Shown in pieces: positions 34,152 through 42,639 of a DNA stretch of 52,233 nucleotides (position 1 is the first letter of the stretch; each line of letters opens with the position of its first letter). Below the pieces are notes generated by a model, which worked only from the letters and a program-made list of their open reading frames with translations, had not been told where the DNA came from and searched no databases. A program made the position numbers and the translations under genes. The stretch covers positions 1 to 52,233 of the forward strand of contig DATKLX010000130.1 of the NCBI GenBank assembly GCA_035542155.1, written 5' to 3'. This DNA comes from DATKLX01 sp035542155. Lineage in GTDB: Bacteria; Chloroflexota; Anaerolineae; Anaerolineales; Anaerolineaceae.

Positions 34152-34529
34152 ATGTATACGGTTGCCGTACGGCGTAATTTTATCGCCCAACATTACCTGA
34201 TCGGGGGCAATTGGGGTCCTGAAAACGAGAAACATTCGCATCATTACCAACTCGAACTGCAGTTGGATGGAACCCGCCTGGATGAATACAATTACCTGGT
34301 CGATATCGTCGCAATTGAAGCGGCGCTGGATCGCCTTGTGGAGACCTATCGCGACCGGATGCTCAACGACCTTCCCGAGTTCCAGGGAGTCAATCCATCG
34401 ATTGAGCTGTTTTCACGGTATCTCTGCGCCGCCCTGGACCGGGAGATCCTGGCTCCGAACATCCAGCGAGTCACCGTGCGGCTGTGGGAGAACGAGACTG
34501 CCTGGGCCGCCTACCAGGTGGAGCGCTAG
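34152..34529 (+). CDS. 6-pyruvoyl-tetrahydropterin synthase-like protein with altered active site
   Basis: 125 residues, one T-fold (tunnel-fold) subunit of the PTPS/QueD family. The three zinc histidines are kept: H14 (FIAQHYL), H28 and H30 (KHSHHYQLEL). The pterin-anchoring Glu is E113 (RLWENETAWAAY) and D51 is present. However the catalytic Cys four residues before H28 is Glu (E24), and the catalytic His of the family LDHxxLN motif is replaced (YRDRMLN, D68). Glu for Cys recalls PTPS-III enzymes of folate synthesis. It likely binds a pterin or related ring but the reaction is unknown. A good ribosome binding site (GGGAGGAAAG) precedes it, and its stop directly abuts the glycosyltransferase start. 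Confidence 0.85.
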   Translation: MYTVAVRRNFIAQHYLIGGNWGPENEKHSHHYQLELQLDGTRLDEYNYLVDIVAIEAALDRLVETYRDRMLNDLPEFQGVNPSIELFSRYLCAALDREILAPNIQRVTVRLWENETAWAAYQVER

Positions 34530-35633
34530 GTGCGGGTTGGCCTGTTGATCTATGGGAGCCTGGAGACTATCTCGGGTGGTTACCTGTACGACCGCAAGCT
34601 GGTTGAGCATCTGCTGAAGCGGGGAGATGAGGTCGAGCTGGTCAGCCTGCCCTGGCGGAATTATGCTCGCCACCTGGGGGACAATCTTTCGCGGGAATGG
34701 CGCTCTCGCCTGGAAAAGCTCAAGATCGATGTACTCCTTCAGGACGAGCTGAATCATCCTTCGCTGGCCTGGGCCAACCGCCAGATCCGCGATCAGGTGA
34801 GCTATCCGATCGTCTCCATCGTGCATCATCTTCGTTCCAGTGAGGAGCACCCTGGATGGATTCGCCCGCTGTACCGCCAGATCGAGCGGGCGTATTTGCA
34901 GTCGGTGGATGCCTGTATCTTCAACAGCCAGACCACCCGGCAGGCGGTCGAGCAAGTTGTGGGGCATCCTGCGCCGGGGATCGTGGCAACCCCGGCCGGC
35001 GACCGCTTCACAGGACAGGTTAGCGCCGTGGATGTATCCCGGCGGGCTGTGCGTGAAGGGCCGCTGGCCGCCCTTTTCGTGGGAAACCTGATCCCGCGCA
35101 AAAACGTGGGGCTGGTGATCCGGGCGCTGGCGCGGCTGAGAAAGACGAACTGGGAGTTGAACGTCGTGGGTAGCCTTACGGCCGACCCGAGTTACAGCCA
35201 ACAGATGCAGCGGCTGGCTGATCGGAGCGGGATCCGGAAACGCGTCCATTTCCTTGGCCCGCTCGATGACGCAGACCTGGCCCACCAGTTTTTAGAAAAC
35301 CACCTGCTGGCGGTTCCATCTTCCTACGAAGGATTTGGAATCGTTTATCTTGAGGGGTTTCAACACGGTCTTCCAGCGCTTGGCTCCAGCCGTGGAGCGG
35401 CGCGGGAGCTGATCGCACCTGGGGAGACGGGCTGGCTGGTCGACCCGGGCCAGGTCGAGGAAGCGGCGAGATGCCTGGAAGCAGCGGCGCTCGACCGGGC
35501 AATGCTGGCGCGAATGGGTGTCGCGGCATTGGAACGATCCCGATTTTATCCTACCTGGGAACAGACCGGGGAGAGGATCCGGAATTTTCTGTATTCTGGG
35601 GTACAATGGGGGAAGTTTTCATCGTGGAGGTAG
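34530..35633 (+). CDS. glycosyltransferase family 4 (GT-B)
   Basis: 367 residues with a GTG start placed on the base after the stop codon of the PTPS gene. Two Rossmann halves are seen: acceptor side MRVGLLIYGSLETISGGYLY, donor side LAALFVGNLIPRKNVGLVIRAL, and the donor-binding E-x7-E motif is in YEGFGIVYLEGF. It transfers a sugar from a nucleotide sugar with retention. Coupling to the PTPS gene suggests the acceptor might be a pterin-like molecule; an envelope glycolipid is the main alternative. lspA follows after two bases. Confidence 0.88.
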   Translation: MRVGLLIYGSLETISGGYLYDRKLVEHLLKRGDEVELVSLPWRNYARHLGDNLSREWRSRLEKLKIDVLLQDELNHPSLAWANRQIRDQVSYPIVSIVHHLRSSEEHPGWIRPLYRQIERAYLQSVDACIFNSQTTRQAVEQVVGHPAPGIVATPAGDRFTGQVSAVDVSRRAVREGPLAALFVGNLIPRKNVGLVIRALARLRKTNWELNVVGSLTADPSYSQQMQRLADRSGIRKRVHFLGPLDDADLAHQFLENHLLAVPSSYEGFGIVYLEGFQHGLPALGSSRGAARELIAPGETGWLVDPGQVEEAARCLEAAALDRAMLARMGVAALERSRFYPTWEQTGERIRNFLYSGVQWGKFSSWR

Positions 35634-35635
35634 AT

Positions 35636-36196
35636 TTGAAGAAGTACGTCAGGGATTATGCATTCCTCCTGGGACTGGCCGGGTTAATTGTGATAATAGA
35701 CCAGCTTACCAAAGAGTTGGTCCGTACCCACCTGGCATTAACCGCGGAGTGGGCGCCCTGGCCCTGGATGCTGCCCTATTTTAGAATCGTTCACTGGAGC
35801 AACACCGGAGCCGCATTTGGCATGTTCCAGGGATTTGGATTGGTCTTTACCATCCTGGCGATTGCTGTTGTGATTGCCATCCTGTACTATTTTCCTAGGG
35901 TATCCCGGCAAGACTGGCCGGTGCGAATTGCGATGTGTCTGATGCTGGCCGGCGCGAGTGGAAATCTGATCGACCGCCTCACCCAAAATGGGCAAGTCAC
36001 GGATTTTATCTCGGTGGGCTCGTTCGCGGTGTTCAACATCGCCGATTCAAGCATTACCTTGGGTGTAGCGATCCTGGTCCTGGGTGTCTGGACCATCGAG
36101 CGGCGCGAGAAAAAACAGGATGCTTCGACCTTCTCTGATCACCGGCCCGCGGAAAACCCGGCTCAACCGCGCCGGGACGGAGAAATGGGTGAGTGA
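35636..36196 (+). CDS. lspA: lipoprotein signal peptidase
   Basis: 186 residues from a TTG start that has GGAGG five bases upstream; an ATG at 35606 lies inside the glycosyltransferase gene and lacks a site. The enzyme cleaves prolipoprotein signal peptides before the acylated Cys. Four membrane segments are present, with catalytic aspartates D113 (GASGNLIDR) and D137 (VFNIADSSI). The tail after the last segment is charged. It works after Lgt, encoded at 46.7 kb, on lipoproteins such as those at 7.4 and 19.8 kb. Confidence 0.93.
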   Translation: MKKYVRDYAFLLGLAGLIVIIDQLTKELVRTHLALTAEWAPWPWMLPYFRIVHWSNTGAAFGMFQGFGLVFTILAIAVVIAILYYFPRVSRQDWPVRIAMCLMLAGASGNLIDRLTQNGQVTDFISVGSFAVFNIADSSITLGVAILVLGVWTIERREKKQDASTFSDHRPAENPAQPRRDGEMGE

Positions 36197-37106
36197 CGAA
36201 ATATTTTCCTTCTCCTTCAGCGGACCAAAGGGCCAGCGCCTGGATAAATTTCTCGTGGCCTGCCTGCCAGACTTTTCCCGCTCGCGTCTGCAGGGCCTGA
36301 TCCACGATGGATTCGTGAAGGTCGATGGCCAACCGGCGGGAAAAGCCGGCCAGGAGCTTGATCCAGGTGTGTACGTCGAAGTCCATGTTCCACCGCTCGA
36401 ACCGACCGACCTGGTTCCCGAAGCAATTCCCCTGCAGATCGTCTTCGAAAACAAAGATCTTCTGGTGATCCATAAACCAGCCGGGATGGTGGTCCATCCT
36501 GCCGCGGGCCATGCCAATGGGACTCTCGTCCAAGCGGCCCTGGCGCATGCTCCCGAGCTGGAAGGGATCGGTGGAGAGCAGCGCCCGGGGGTTGTCCACC
36601 GCCTGGACAAGGACACCTCTGGGTTGATCGTGATGGCCAAAAATGACCTTGCGCACCGCTGGCTGCAGGAGCAGTTTCGCTCCAGGCAGGTGCGCAAGGT
36701 GTATTGGGCGTTGGTGGATGGGCACCCGCCAACTCCCGAGGGGAGGATCGAGGCGCCGATCGGGCGCGACCCGGCGCACCGCAAGCGCATGGCCATCGTC
36801 CCACCCGAGAAAGGCCGCCCGGCGGTAAGTGAATATCGCACGCTGGAGCGCTTCCCGAACCACACCCTGCTGGAGGTTTATCCTCTGACGGGGAGAACCC
36901 ACCAGATCCGCCTGCACCTGGCTTTTGTAGGCTGCCCAATCGTCGGCGACGTGGTCTACGGCCGGCGTAAACAAACGATCTCTCTTGAGCGCCAGTTCTT
37001 ACACGCCGCCCGGCTGACCATTCTGCTGCCGGGCGAAAAAAACCCGCGCGTCTTCGAGGCTCCGCTGCCCGCCGACCTGGAGCGGGCGCTGGAAGAGCTG
37101 CGCTGA
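36189..37106 (+). CDS. rluD: RluD/RluA family 23S rRNA pseudouridine synthase
   Basis: 305 residues from the GTG at 36189, with GGAG upstream and an eight-base overlap with lspA. N-terminal S4 domain (QRLDKFLVACLPDFSRSRLQ), then the catalytic domain with the active Asp in VHRLDKDTSGLIV, GRTHQIRLHLAFVGCPIVGD at the end. RluD makes pseudouridines in helix 69 of 23S rRNA; paralogues modify other sites, so the exact position is by homology. lspA followed by rluD is a common order in Gram-positive and related phyla. Confidence 0.92.
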   Translation: MSDEIFSFSFSGPKGQRLDKFLVACLPDFSRSRLQGLIHDGFVKVDGQPAGKAGQELDPGVYVEVHVPPLEPTDLVPEAIPLQIVFENKDLLVIHKPAGMVVHPAAGHANGTLVQAALAHAPELEGIGGEQRPGVVHRLDKDTSGLIVMAKNDLAHRWLQEQFRSRQVRKVYWALVDGHPPTPEGRIEAPIGRDPAHRKRMAIVPPEKGRPAVSEYRTLERFPNHTLLEVYPLTGRTHQIRLHLAFVGCPIVGDVVYGRRKQTISLERQFLHAARLTILLPGEKNPRVFEAPLPADLERALEELR

Positions 37107-37152
37107 CACCAGATCTTCCCTTCCAAACCAGTTCTATTTGAGGAGTCAAAAC

Positions 37153-38196
37153 ATGCAATGCATCGACCTTCGTTCCGATACGGTCACTATGCCAACTCCG
37201 GAAATGCGCGAGGCCATGGCCAAAGCCGTGGTCGGAGACGACGTTTATAGGGAGGACCCGACGATCAATAAGCTCCAGGCCCTTGCGGCGGAAAAACTGG
37301 GCAAAGAAGCCGGCTTGTTCGTCTCTTCAGGGACGATGGGGAACCTGGCAGCGGTGCTGGCGCACTGCGCCAGGGGAGATGAATTAATCGAAGGAAATCT
37401 TAGCCATACTTTCCTGAATGAGGCCGGGGGTATTTCCGCCCTGGGCGGCGTCCATGCCTATCCGCTGCCAAACCAGCCGGACGGCACCCTGGAACTTGAT
37501 GCCATCCAGGCAGCCATCCGCTCCACAGATGACGAGCACCAGCCGCACTCGCGGCTGGTCATCCTTGAGAACACTCAAAACATGTGCGGCGGAGTGCCGC
37601 TCACCGTCGAGTATACCCAGAGCGTGGCCGATCTGGCCCACCAGCGAGGCCTGCTGCTGCACCTGGACGGGGCGCGGCTGTTCAATGCTGCTGCCGCGCT
37701 CCAGGTGCCGGCAAAAGCGCTCGCGGAGCCGGCCGATTCGGTGATGTTTTGTCTGAGCAAGGGCCTGTGCGCTCCAGTGGGATCGGTGCTTTGCGGCTCA
37801 CGCGAGTTCATCGAAAAGGCGCGCAGGATACGTAAACAACTTGGCGGCGGAATGCGCCAGGCCGGGATTCTGGCGGCGGCCGGGATTATCGCTCTGGAAA
37901 AGATGGCCGATCGGCTCGGGGAAGATCACTGCCGCGCCCAACGTCTGGCTGATGGGCTGCGCGAAATCCCGGGAATCGTTCTTCAACCGGATAGGCCGGC
38001 AACCAATATGGTGTATCTGAACCTGGAAAAAGACCAGTATCTGACTGCCTCGCAGGTCGCTACCCGCCTCGAGGAGCAAGGCATTCTGGTCGACGTCAGC
38101 GGGCCGAGGCGTTTCCGCCTGGTAACCCATTACTGGATCGACGATGATGCGGTGAACCGGACTGTAGCGGAATTCACCCGGGTGATGAGGGGTTAA
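37153..38196 (+). CDS. ltaE: low-specificity L-threonine aldolase
   Basis: 347 residues. PLP enzyme that splits L-threonine or allo-threonine to glycine and acetaldehyde. The N-terminus IDLRSDTVTMPTPEMREAM, the cofactor lysine in MFCLSKGLCAPVGSVL, and GGGMRQAGILAAAG are diagnostic. The ATG at 37153 has AGGAG seven bases upstream; an upstream TTG in frame is unlikely. Located 46 bases after rluD, possibly in the same transcript. Confidence 0.93.
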   Translation: MQCIDLRSDTVTMPTPEMREAMAKAVVGDDVYREDPTINKLQALAAEKLGKEAGLFVSSGTMGNLAAVLAHCARGDELIEGNLSHTFLNEAGGISALGGVHAYPLPNQPDGTLELDAIQAAIRSTDDEHQPHSRLVILENTQNMCGGVPLTVEYTQSVADLAHQRGLLLHLDGARLFNAAAALQVPAKALAEPADSVMFCLSKGLCAPVGSVLCGSREFIEKARRIRKQLGGGMRQAGILAAAGIIALEKMADRLGEDHCRAQRLADGLREIPGIVLQPDRPATNMVYLNLEKDQYLTASQVATRLEEQGILVDVSGPRRFRLVTHYWIDDDAVNRTVAEFTRVMRG

Positions 38197-38200
38197 GCTT

Positions 38201-38231
38201 TTGAATTCTATCCGGATTTCTCTGATATAAT
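38201..38231 (+). promoter_or_regulatory. candidate promoter of the purine nucleoside phosphorylase gene
   Basis: Perfect -10 TATAAT (38226-38231) with TTGAAT (38201-38206) as -35, but the spacer is 19 bases. The leader to the ATG would be about 145 bases, with no riboswitch motif that I recognise. Confidence 0.4.
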
Positions 38232-38382
38232 TCAGGAGAGCGGTGTATTCTCTTCATCAAGAATATAATTGAATCGGGGACAGCCATCGGAGAAATTCTC
38301 CCTTCAGAAGCTGTCGCCATCTGTGGACTTCCCTGGTGGATTGGAGCAAGCTAACTGTCCGGCTACGTGAGAAGAATTGTGC

Positions 38383-39225
38383 ATGAAGGATAACTATACC
38401 CTGCAAGACATTGATGCAATCGCCGGATTTATCGGCGCCAGAACCTCTTACCGTCCTCAAATTGGGTTGATCCTGGGATCTGGTCTGGGGGGCCTGGCAG
38501 ACTCGGTTGAAGACGCGGATCGGATCTGGTATTCCGAGATCCCCGATTGGCCGGTTTCGACCGTTTCGGGACATCAGGGGCAGTTGGTGATTGGGTGGTT
38601 AGAGGGCCGGCAAGTGACCGTTTTGCAGGGAAGAGTCCATTATTATGAAGGCTACAGTATGGCCACGGTTACCCTGCCGGTGCGGGTGTTACTGCGCCTG
38701 GGCGTAAAGACACTGTTCGTCACCAACGCGGCCGGGGCGGTCAACCCCGATTTCGAGCCCGGCAACCTGATGTTGATCACCGACCAACTAAACCTGATCG
38801 CCATGGCGGGGCAAAATCCGCTTCGCGGTCCGAACCTGGACGAGCTTGGCCCGCGTTTCCCGGATATGGGCCAGGCGTACAACCGCGAGCTTCTCGACCT
38901 GGCGAGGAAAGCTGGTAAAGAAGACGGTGTGTTCCTGCGTGAAGGGGTATACGTCTGCCTGGCCGGCCCCTCGTATGAAACCCCCGCGGATTTGCGCTTC
39001 CTGCGTCTGGCTGGAGCAGATGCGGTGGGTATGTCCACTGCCCCAGAAGTGATCGTCGCCCACCACGGTGGGATGCGAGTCCTGGGTATTTCGGGGATCA
39101 GCAATAAAGCCAACCTGGATGGGAATACGGTCACCACACACGAAGAAGTTCTCGCGGCTGGAAATGTGATCGTTCCCCAGTTGACGACTTTGGTGCGAGG
39201 TGTGCTGCGCCGACTTTCTGGATAA
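38383..39225 (+). CDS. punA: purine nucleoside phosphorylase (trimeric type)
   Basis: 280 residues. It cleaves (deoxy)inosine and (deoxy)guanosine with phosphate. Family motifs are GLILGSGLGGLAD, VSGHQGQLVIG, GRVHYYEGY, VTNAAGAVNPDF, LAGPSYETPADLRF and VGMSTAPEVIVAHH, with Asn in SGISNKAN for the 6-oxo purine. I take the ATG at 38383 rather than the TTG two codons before. Complements the pyrimidine phosphorylase at 22.8 kb in nucleoside salvage. Confidence 0.94.
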   Translation: MKDNYTLQDIDAIAGFIGARTSYRPQIGLILGSGLGGLADSVEDADRIWYSEIPDWPVSTVSGHQGQLVIGWLEGRQVTVLQGRVHYYEGYSMATVTLPVRVLLRLGVKTLFVTNAAGAVNPDFEPGNLMLITDQLNLIAMAGQNPLRGPNLDELGPRFPDMGQAYNRELLDLARKAGKEDGVFLREGVYVCLAGPSYETPADLRFLRLAGADAVGMSTAPEVIVAHHGGMRVLGISGISNKANLDGNTVTTHEEVLAAGNVIVPQLTTLVRGVLRRLSG

Positions 39226-39276
39226 GCTGGCATATTCCCTTTCGGCGGATATCTGTTATGATTTGTCTTGCTTGAA

Positions 39277-40047
39277 ATGGAAGATCTGCTACGCTTTTTG
39301 AAGAATAATGAAGTATGGATTTATGTACTACTGGGTCTGGTTGGGCTTTGGTATATTCGCAAGCTTTTCCAGGCATTGAGTGAATGGCGCGGAGCATTAT
39401 TTGGCCTGGAAAAAGATAACGCCCAGAGGCGTTTGAGCGAAGCGGCGAGCGTGTTGATTTTGCTGGCTTTAATGGGTACAGGTGAGTTTTTGCTGGTATC
39501 GTTTGTCTCCCCGGGCTTTCCGAGGGTTGATGCCGTGCCTACCCCGACCCTGGACATCCTGGCGACTCCTACGGTTACGCTTTCTCCACAGGAGACCCTG
39601 CCCTTACCCGGAACCCCGGCACCGGCCGGCACCGCGCTCGCCGTTGGCAGCGTTGCTGGCACTGCAGCGGTACCGGCCCGTTCAATCGTTACGGGATCAG
39701 CCGAGGCGCAGGGAAGTAATGGATGCATCCCCGGGAAGCTGGAGTTTTTGGATCCAGACAAGCTAGGGAAAGAATTAAAAGGCGCGGTTATTCTCAAAGG
39801 GACCGTCGATGTTCCCGATTTTGGTTTTTACAAATATGAATTTACCACCCCAGGAAGCAACAATTGGGTCACCATTGCTGCTGGGGAAGAATTGGTGAAT
39901 GCCACGAGCGCTAAACCAAACGAGTTGGGCCCCTGGGATACTAAAACCCTGACTCCTGGCGATTATCTGCTACGCCTGGTTGTAACCGACCATCAAGGAA
40001 ACAAACTTCCCGAGTGTGTGATCCCGGTCCGGGTGAGCGCGCCGTAA
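39277..40047 (+). CDS. two-helix membrane protein with Pro/Thr linker and extracellular beta domain
   Basis: 256 residues. Two membrane segments (VWIYVLLGLVGLWYIRKLF and ASVLILLALMGTGEFLLVSF) flank a short basic loop, then a Pro/Thr/Ala-rich linker (residues about 88-145), and a C-terminal beta-sandwich (GAVILKGTVDVPDFGFYKYE, LGPWDTKTLTPGDYLLRLVV, PECVIPVRV). That beta domain resembles the one found at the ends of Chloroflexota penicillin-binding proteins, suggesting binding to the cell envelope. No catalytic residues seen. A TATGAT at 39257-39262 implies a very short leader. Confidence 0.7.
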   Translation: MEDLLRFLKNNEVWIYVLLGLVGLWYIRKLFQALSEWRGALFGLEKDNAQRRLSEAASVLILLALMGTGEFLLVSFVSPGFPRVDAVPTPTLDILATPTVTLSPQETLPLPGTPAPAGTALAVGSVAGTAAVPARSIVTGSAEAQGSNGCIPGKLEFLDPDKLGKELKGAVILKGTVDVPDFGFYKYEFTTPGSNNWVTIAAGEELVNATSAKPNELGPWDTKTLTPGDYLLRLVVTDHQGNKLPECVIPVRVSAP

Positions 40048-40059
40048 ACAGGAGACTCT

Positions 40060-40602
40060 ATGCCGCAAATTGAAATCCGGCCTGCGATTGCAACCGATAT
40101 CCCCCTGTTGGTTGAGATGGACCATGGATATAAGAGCAGCTATGTCTGGCAGATGGATTTGGTCAGCGAGGATGGTCAGATGGGGGTCCAGTTTCGGGAA
40201 ATTCGCCTGCCGAGGCCGGTGCGGGTGGAGTATCCCCGCTCATACCGTTCGTTAATGGAGGATTGGACGCGGCGGTCAGCGGTGCTGGTCGGGTTAGATT
40301 CGGCTGGCGCGCGTGTAGGGTACATCAGCGTGTCCGAGCAAATTTCACCTACCACTGCCTGGGTTACAGATTTAGTCGTTACCCCTGAGGAACGCCGCCA
40401 GGGAATCGCAACCGCCCTGGTCCTGGCCGCTCAAGATTGGGCCCGCCAGCGTAACAACCGGCGGATCATCCTCGAAATGCAGTCGAAAAATACGCCCTCG
40501 GTTCACCTGGCGCAGAAGCTGGGTTATGAGTTTTGCGGATACAACGACCATTATTTCACCAATCAGGATATTGCTCTATTCTTCGCCCAATTTTTAAGGT
40601 AG
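40060..40602 (+). CDS. GNAT family N-acetyltransferase
   Basis: 180 residues. The acetyl-CoA-binding core is VTDLVVTPEERRQGIATALVLAAQDWA (Q/RxxGxG/A written RRQGIA), followed by the helix-strand ILEMQSKNTPSVHLAQKLGYEFCGYNDHYF typical of the family's last motif. It transfers an acetyl group to an amine; the acceptor cannot be deduced. Good ribosome binding site (CAGGAGAC). It sits 12 bases after the surface protein gene and may be co-transcribed with it. Confidence 0.87.
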   Translation: MPQIEIRPAIATDIPLLVEMDHGYKSSYVWQMDLVSEDGQMGVQFREIRLPRPVRVEYPRSYRSLMEDWTRRSAVLVGLDSAGARVGYISVSEQISPTTAWVTDLVVTPEERRQGIATALVLAAQDWARQRNNRRIILEMQSKNTPSVHLAQKLGYEFCGYNDHYFTNQDIALFFAQFLR

Positions 40603-40635
40603 GCGGCCAGTCGTAGCAGAATTTAGAAGGTTGAT

Positions 40636-42597
40636 ATGGTTGAAGGTTGGCAGTCTGGCCTGATCGTCGGGCTGGAAACATTAAATCAAATTTTGACTGC
40701 AGGAATTGCGATCACGGCGTTCTCGCTGCTCCTGTATGCCATGACCTTTAATTTACGGGATCGAGTCGCGCGCTCATTCGCGATTATCCTTTTGTGCGTG
40801 GTTACCATTTTTACAGCGCTCGCATTGGGTAGCGCTGCGGTTGAGCCCAAGGAAGTGACCTTCTGGTTGGAGCTGCAGTGGGCCGGGATCCTCTTTCTAC
40901 CGCCCGCGTATCTCCATTTTTCGGATGCCGTCCTGGCGACGACGGGCCGTCCCAGTCGTGGAAGGCGCCGCTGGCTGGTGCGAGTGACCTATATCGCCAC
41001 GATCGGGATATTGATTGCCAGTTTCTTTTTCAGGTTTCTGGGCCCAGTCGTGTGGTCCGATGGGCCGGCTCCCCACCTTCAGCGCACCCTGGCTATGGAT
41101 CTCTTTACAATTTACTATATCGTCGCCATGGTCCTTGCCGTGTATAACCTGGTGCGTGCTTACCAGCGGACGATGACCGGAACCGGTCGGCGCAGGATGG
41201 TATACCTGATCGCAGGTGCGGCCGCTCCAGCCCTGGGATCCTATCCATACCTGGCCTTCTTTCCCGGTTTTGCCAGCCAGCACCTGATCCTGTTCTGGGG
41301 GTTATCGGCGTTCGATCATTTCCTGGTGGGTGCCCTGGTAGTGGTCATGGCTTACTCAGTGGCCTTTTTCGGAGTTTCCTGGCCCGACAGGGTGGTTAAA
41401 AGCCGGCTATTCAAGTGGCTGCTGCGTGGACCTGTCACCGCGAGCATGGTACTGACGCTGACGACCCTGATTCGCCGCGCGGGGGCGCTTTGGGGGATAT
41501 CTTATTCGGCCCTTGTGCCAATCGTGATGGTCGCAACGATCCTGCTCATTGAACATTTGATCACGATTTTCTACCCCTCATTGGAGCGCTGGTTTTTCTT
41601 TGGCCGCGACCGATCGGATTTGAGCCTGGTGCAAACCCTGGAAGAACGCTTGCTGACTCGTAACGATCTGCAGCAATTTTTGGAAATGGTCGTCGCGGCG
41701 GTCTGTGATCGGCTGCAATCTCCAAGTGCTTTTGTAGCCGCGATCGAGGAAGGAAACCTGGAGTTGGTCGTCCAGACCGGGAATAATCGCCAGTTGAGCG
41801 AGGATCGTTCTTCGGGAGACCTGCTGCATGTGGCTCTGATGGCGGATCCGGAGAAAGAGCTGTACACATGGGGGGATTACTTGTTGGCTCCCCTGCGCTA
41901 CCAGGAAGAAAATGCGGACTCTCGGTTACTGGGGCTGCTGGGTGTGCTGCACACAAAGGAGGATCCACCGCCGGATGAGGAACAGCTTACCGCCCTGGAA
42001 TTGCTGGCTGAGCGGGTTGCCCTGGCCTTGCGCGACCGCCAGATGCAAAAGCAGATCTTTCAAGCATTGCAAACTTTGAAACCTCGTGTAGAATTAATCC
42101 AACGCCTGCGTGCGGCGGCCCAGTATGACGGATCAGGAGTATTGATGGACGAGTCAATGCTGCCCAATGGGGATTTCACCCAGTGGGTGAAGGAGGCATT
42201 GACCCACTACTGGGGTGGTCCGAAGCTGACAGAAAGCCCATTAATCAAGTTGGCCATCGTACAGACGGCGGTCAAAGAGCACGACGGCAACAGCGCGAAT
42301 GCCCTACGTGCGGTATTGCGCCAGGCGATAGAGCAGATCAAGCCTGAAGGAGAACGCCGCTTTACGGGAGAATGGATCCTGTATAATATTCTTGAGATGA
42401 AATTCATGGAGGGAAAAAAAGTCAGAGAGATCGCCTTACGCCTGGCCATGTCCGAGGCTGATTTATATCGGAAGCAGAGAGTTGCCATTGAGGCTGTAGC
42501 CAGGGCAATTGTGGAAATGGAGGAACAGGCGCGGCAAGAAACCATAGAGATTTTGCAATATAGTCCAACAACGTCCAGAAGCAATTATTCGTCATAA
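40636..42597 (+). CDS. membrane GAF-domain sensor with a helix-turn-helix-like C-terminus
   Basis: 653 residues. Residues about 15-320 form eight or so membrane helices of the histidine-kinase-7TM type. A GAF domain follows (about 350-475, from LLTRNDLQQFLEMVVAAVCDRLQ to ALELLAERVALALRDRQM). No HisKA, HATPase or GGDEF domain is present. Instead the tail (about 515-640) has YWGGPKLTESPLIKL, GEWILYNILEMKFMEGKKVR and IALRLAMSEADLYRKQRVAIEAVA, which looks like a helix-turn-helix segment as in bacterial transcription factors. The function could be direct membrane-to-DNA signalling, which is inference. It lies 33 bases before the S1 gene. Confidence 0.7.
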   Translation: MVEGWQSGLIVGLETLNQILTAGIAITAFSLLLYAMTFNLRDRVARSFAIILLCVVTIFTALALGSAAVEPKEVTFWLELQWAGILFLPPAYLHFSDAVLATTGRPSRGRRRWLVRVTYIATIGILIASFFFRFLGPVVWSDGPAPHLQRTLAMDLFTIYYIVAMVLAVYNLVRAYQRTMTGTGRRRMVYLIAGAAAPALGSYPYLAFFPGFASQHLILFWGLSAFDHFLVGALVVVMAYSVAFFGVSWPDRVVKSRLFKWLLRGPVTASMVLTLTTLIRRAGALWGISYSALVPIVMVATILLIEHLITIFYPSLERWFFFGRDRSDLSLVQTLEERLLTRNDLQQFLEMVVAAVCDRLQSPSAFVAAIEEGNLELVVQTGNNRQLSEDRSSGDLLHVALMADPEKELYTWGDYLLAPLRYQEENADSRLLGLLGVLHTKEDPPPDEEQLTALELLAERVALALRDRQMQKQIFQALQTLKPRVELIQRLRAAAQYDGSGVLMDESMLPNGDFTQWVKEALTHYWGGPKLTESPLIKLAIVQTAVKEHDGNSANALRAVLRQAIEQIKPEGERRFTGEWILYNILEMKFMEGKKVREIALRLAMSEADLYRKQRVAIEAVARAIVEMEEQARQETIEILQYSPTTSRSNYSS

Positions 42598-42639
42598 ATT
42601 ACCTGTATCATCGAACCACGGAACGGGGAGGTGGGTATC

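Noticed and set aside
35471..35635. Longer start for lspA inside the glycosyltransferase gene
   Set aside because: These codons overlap the glycosyltransferase in another frame and lack conservation; a GGAGG site sits before the TTG at 35636.
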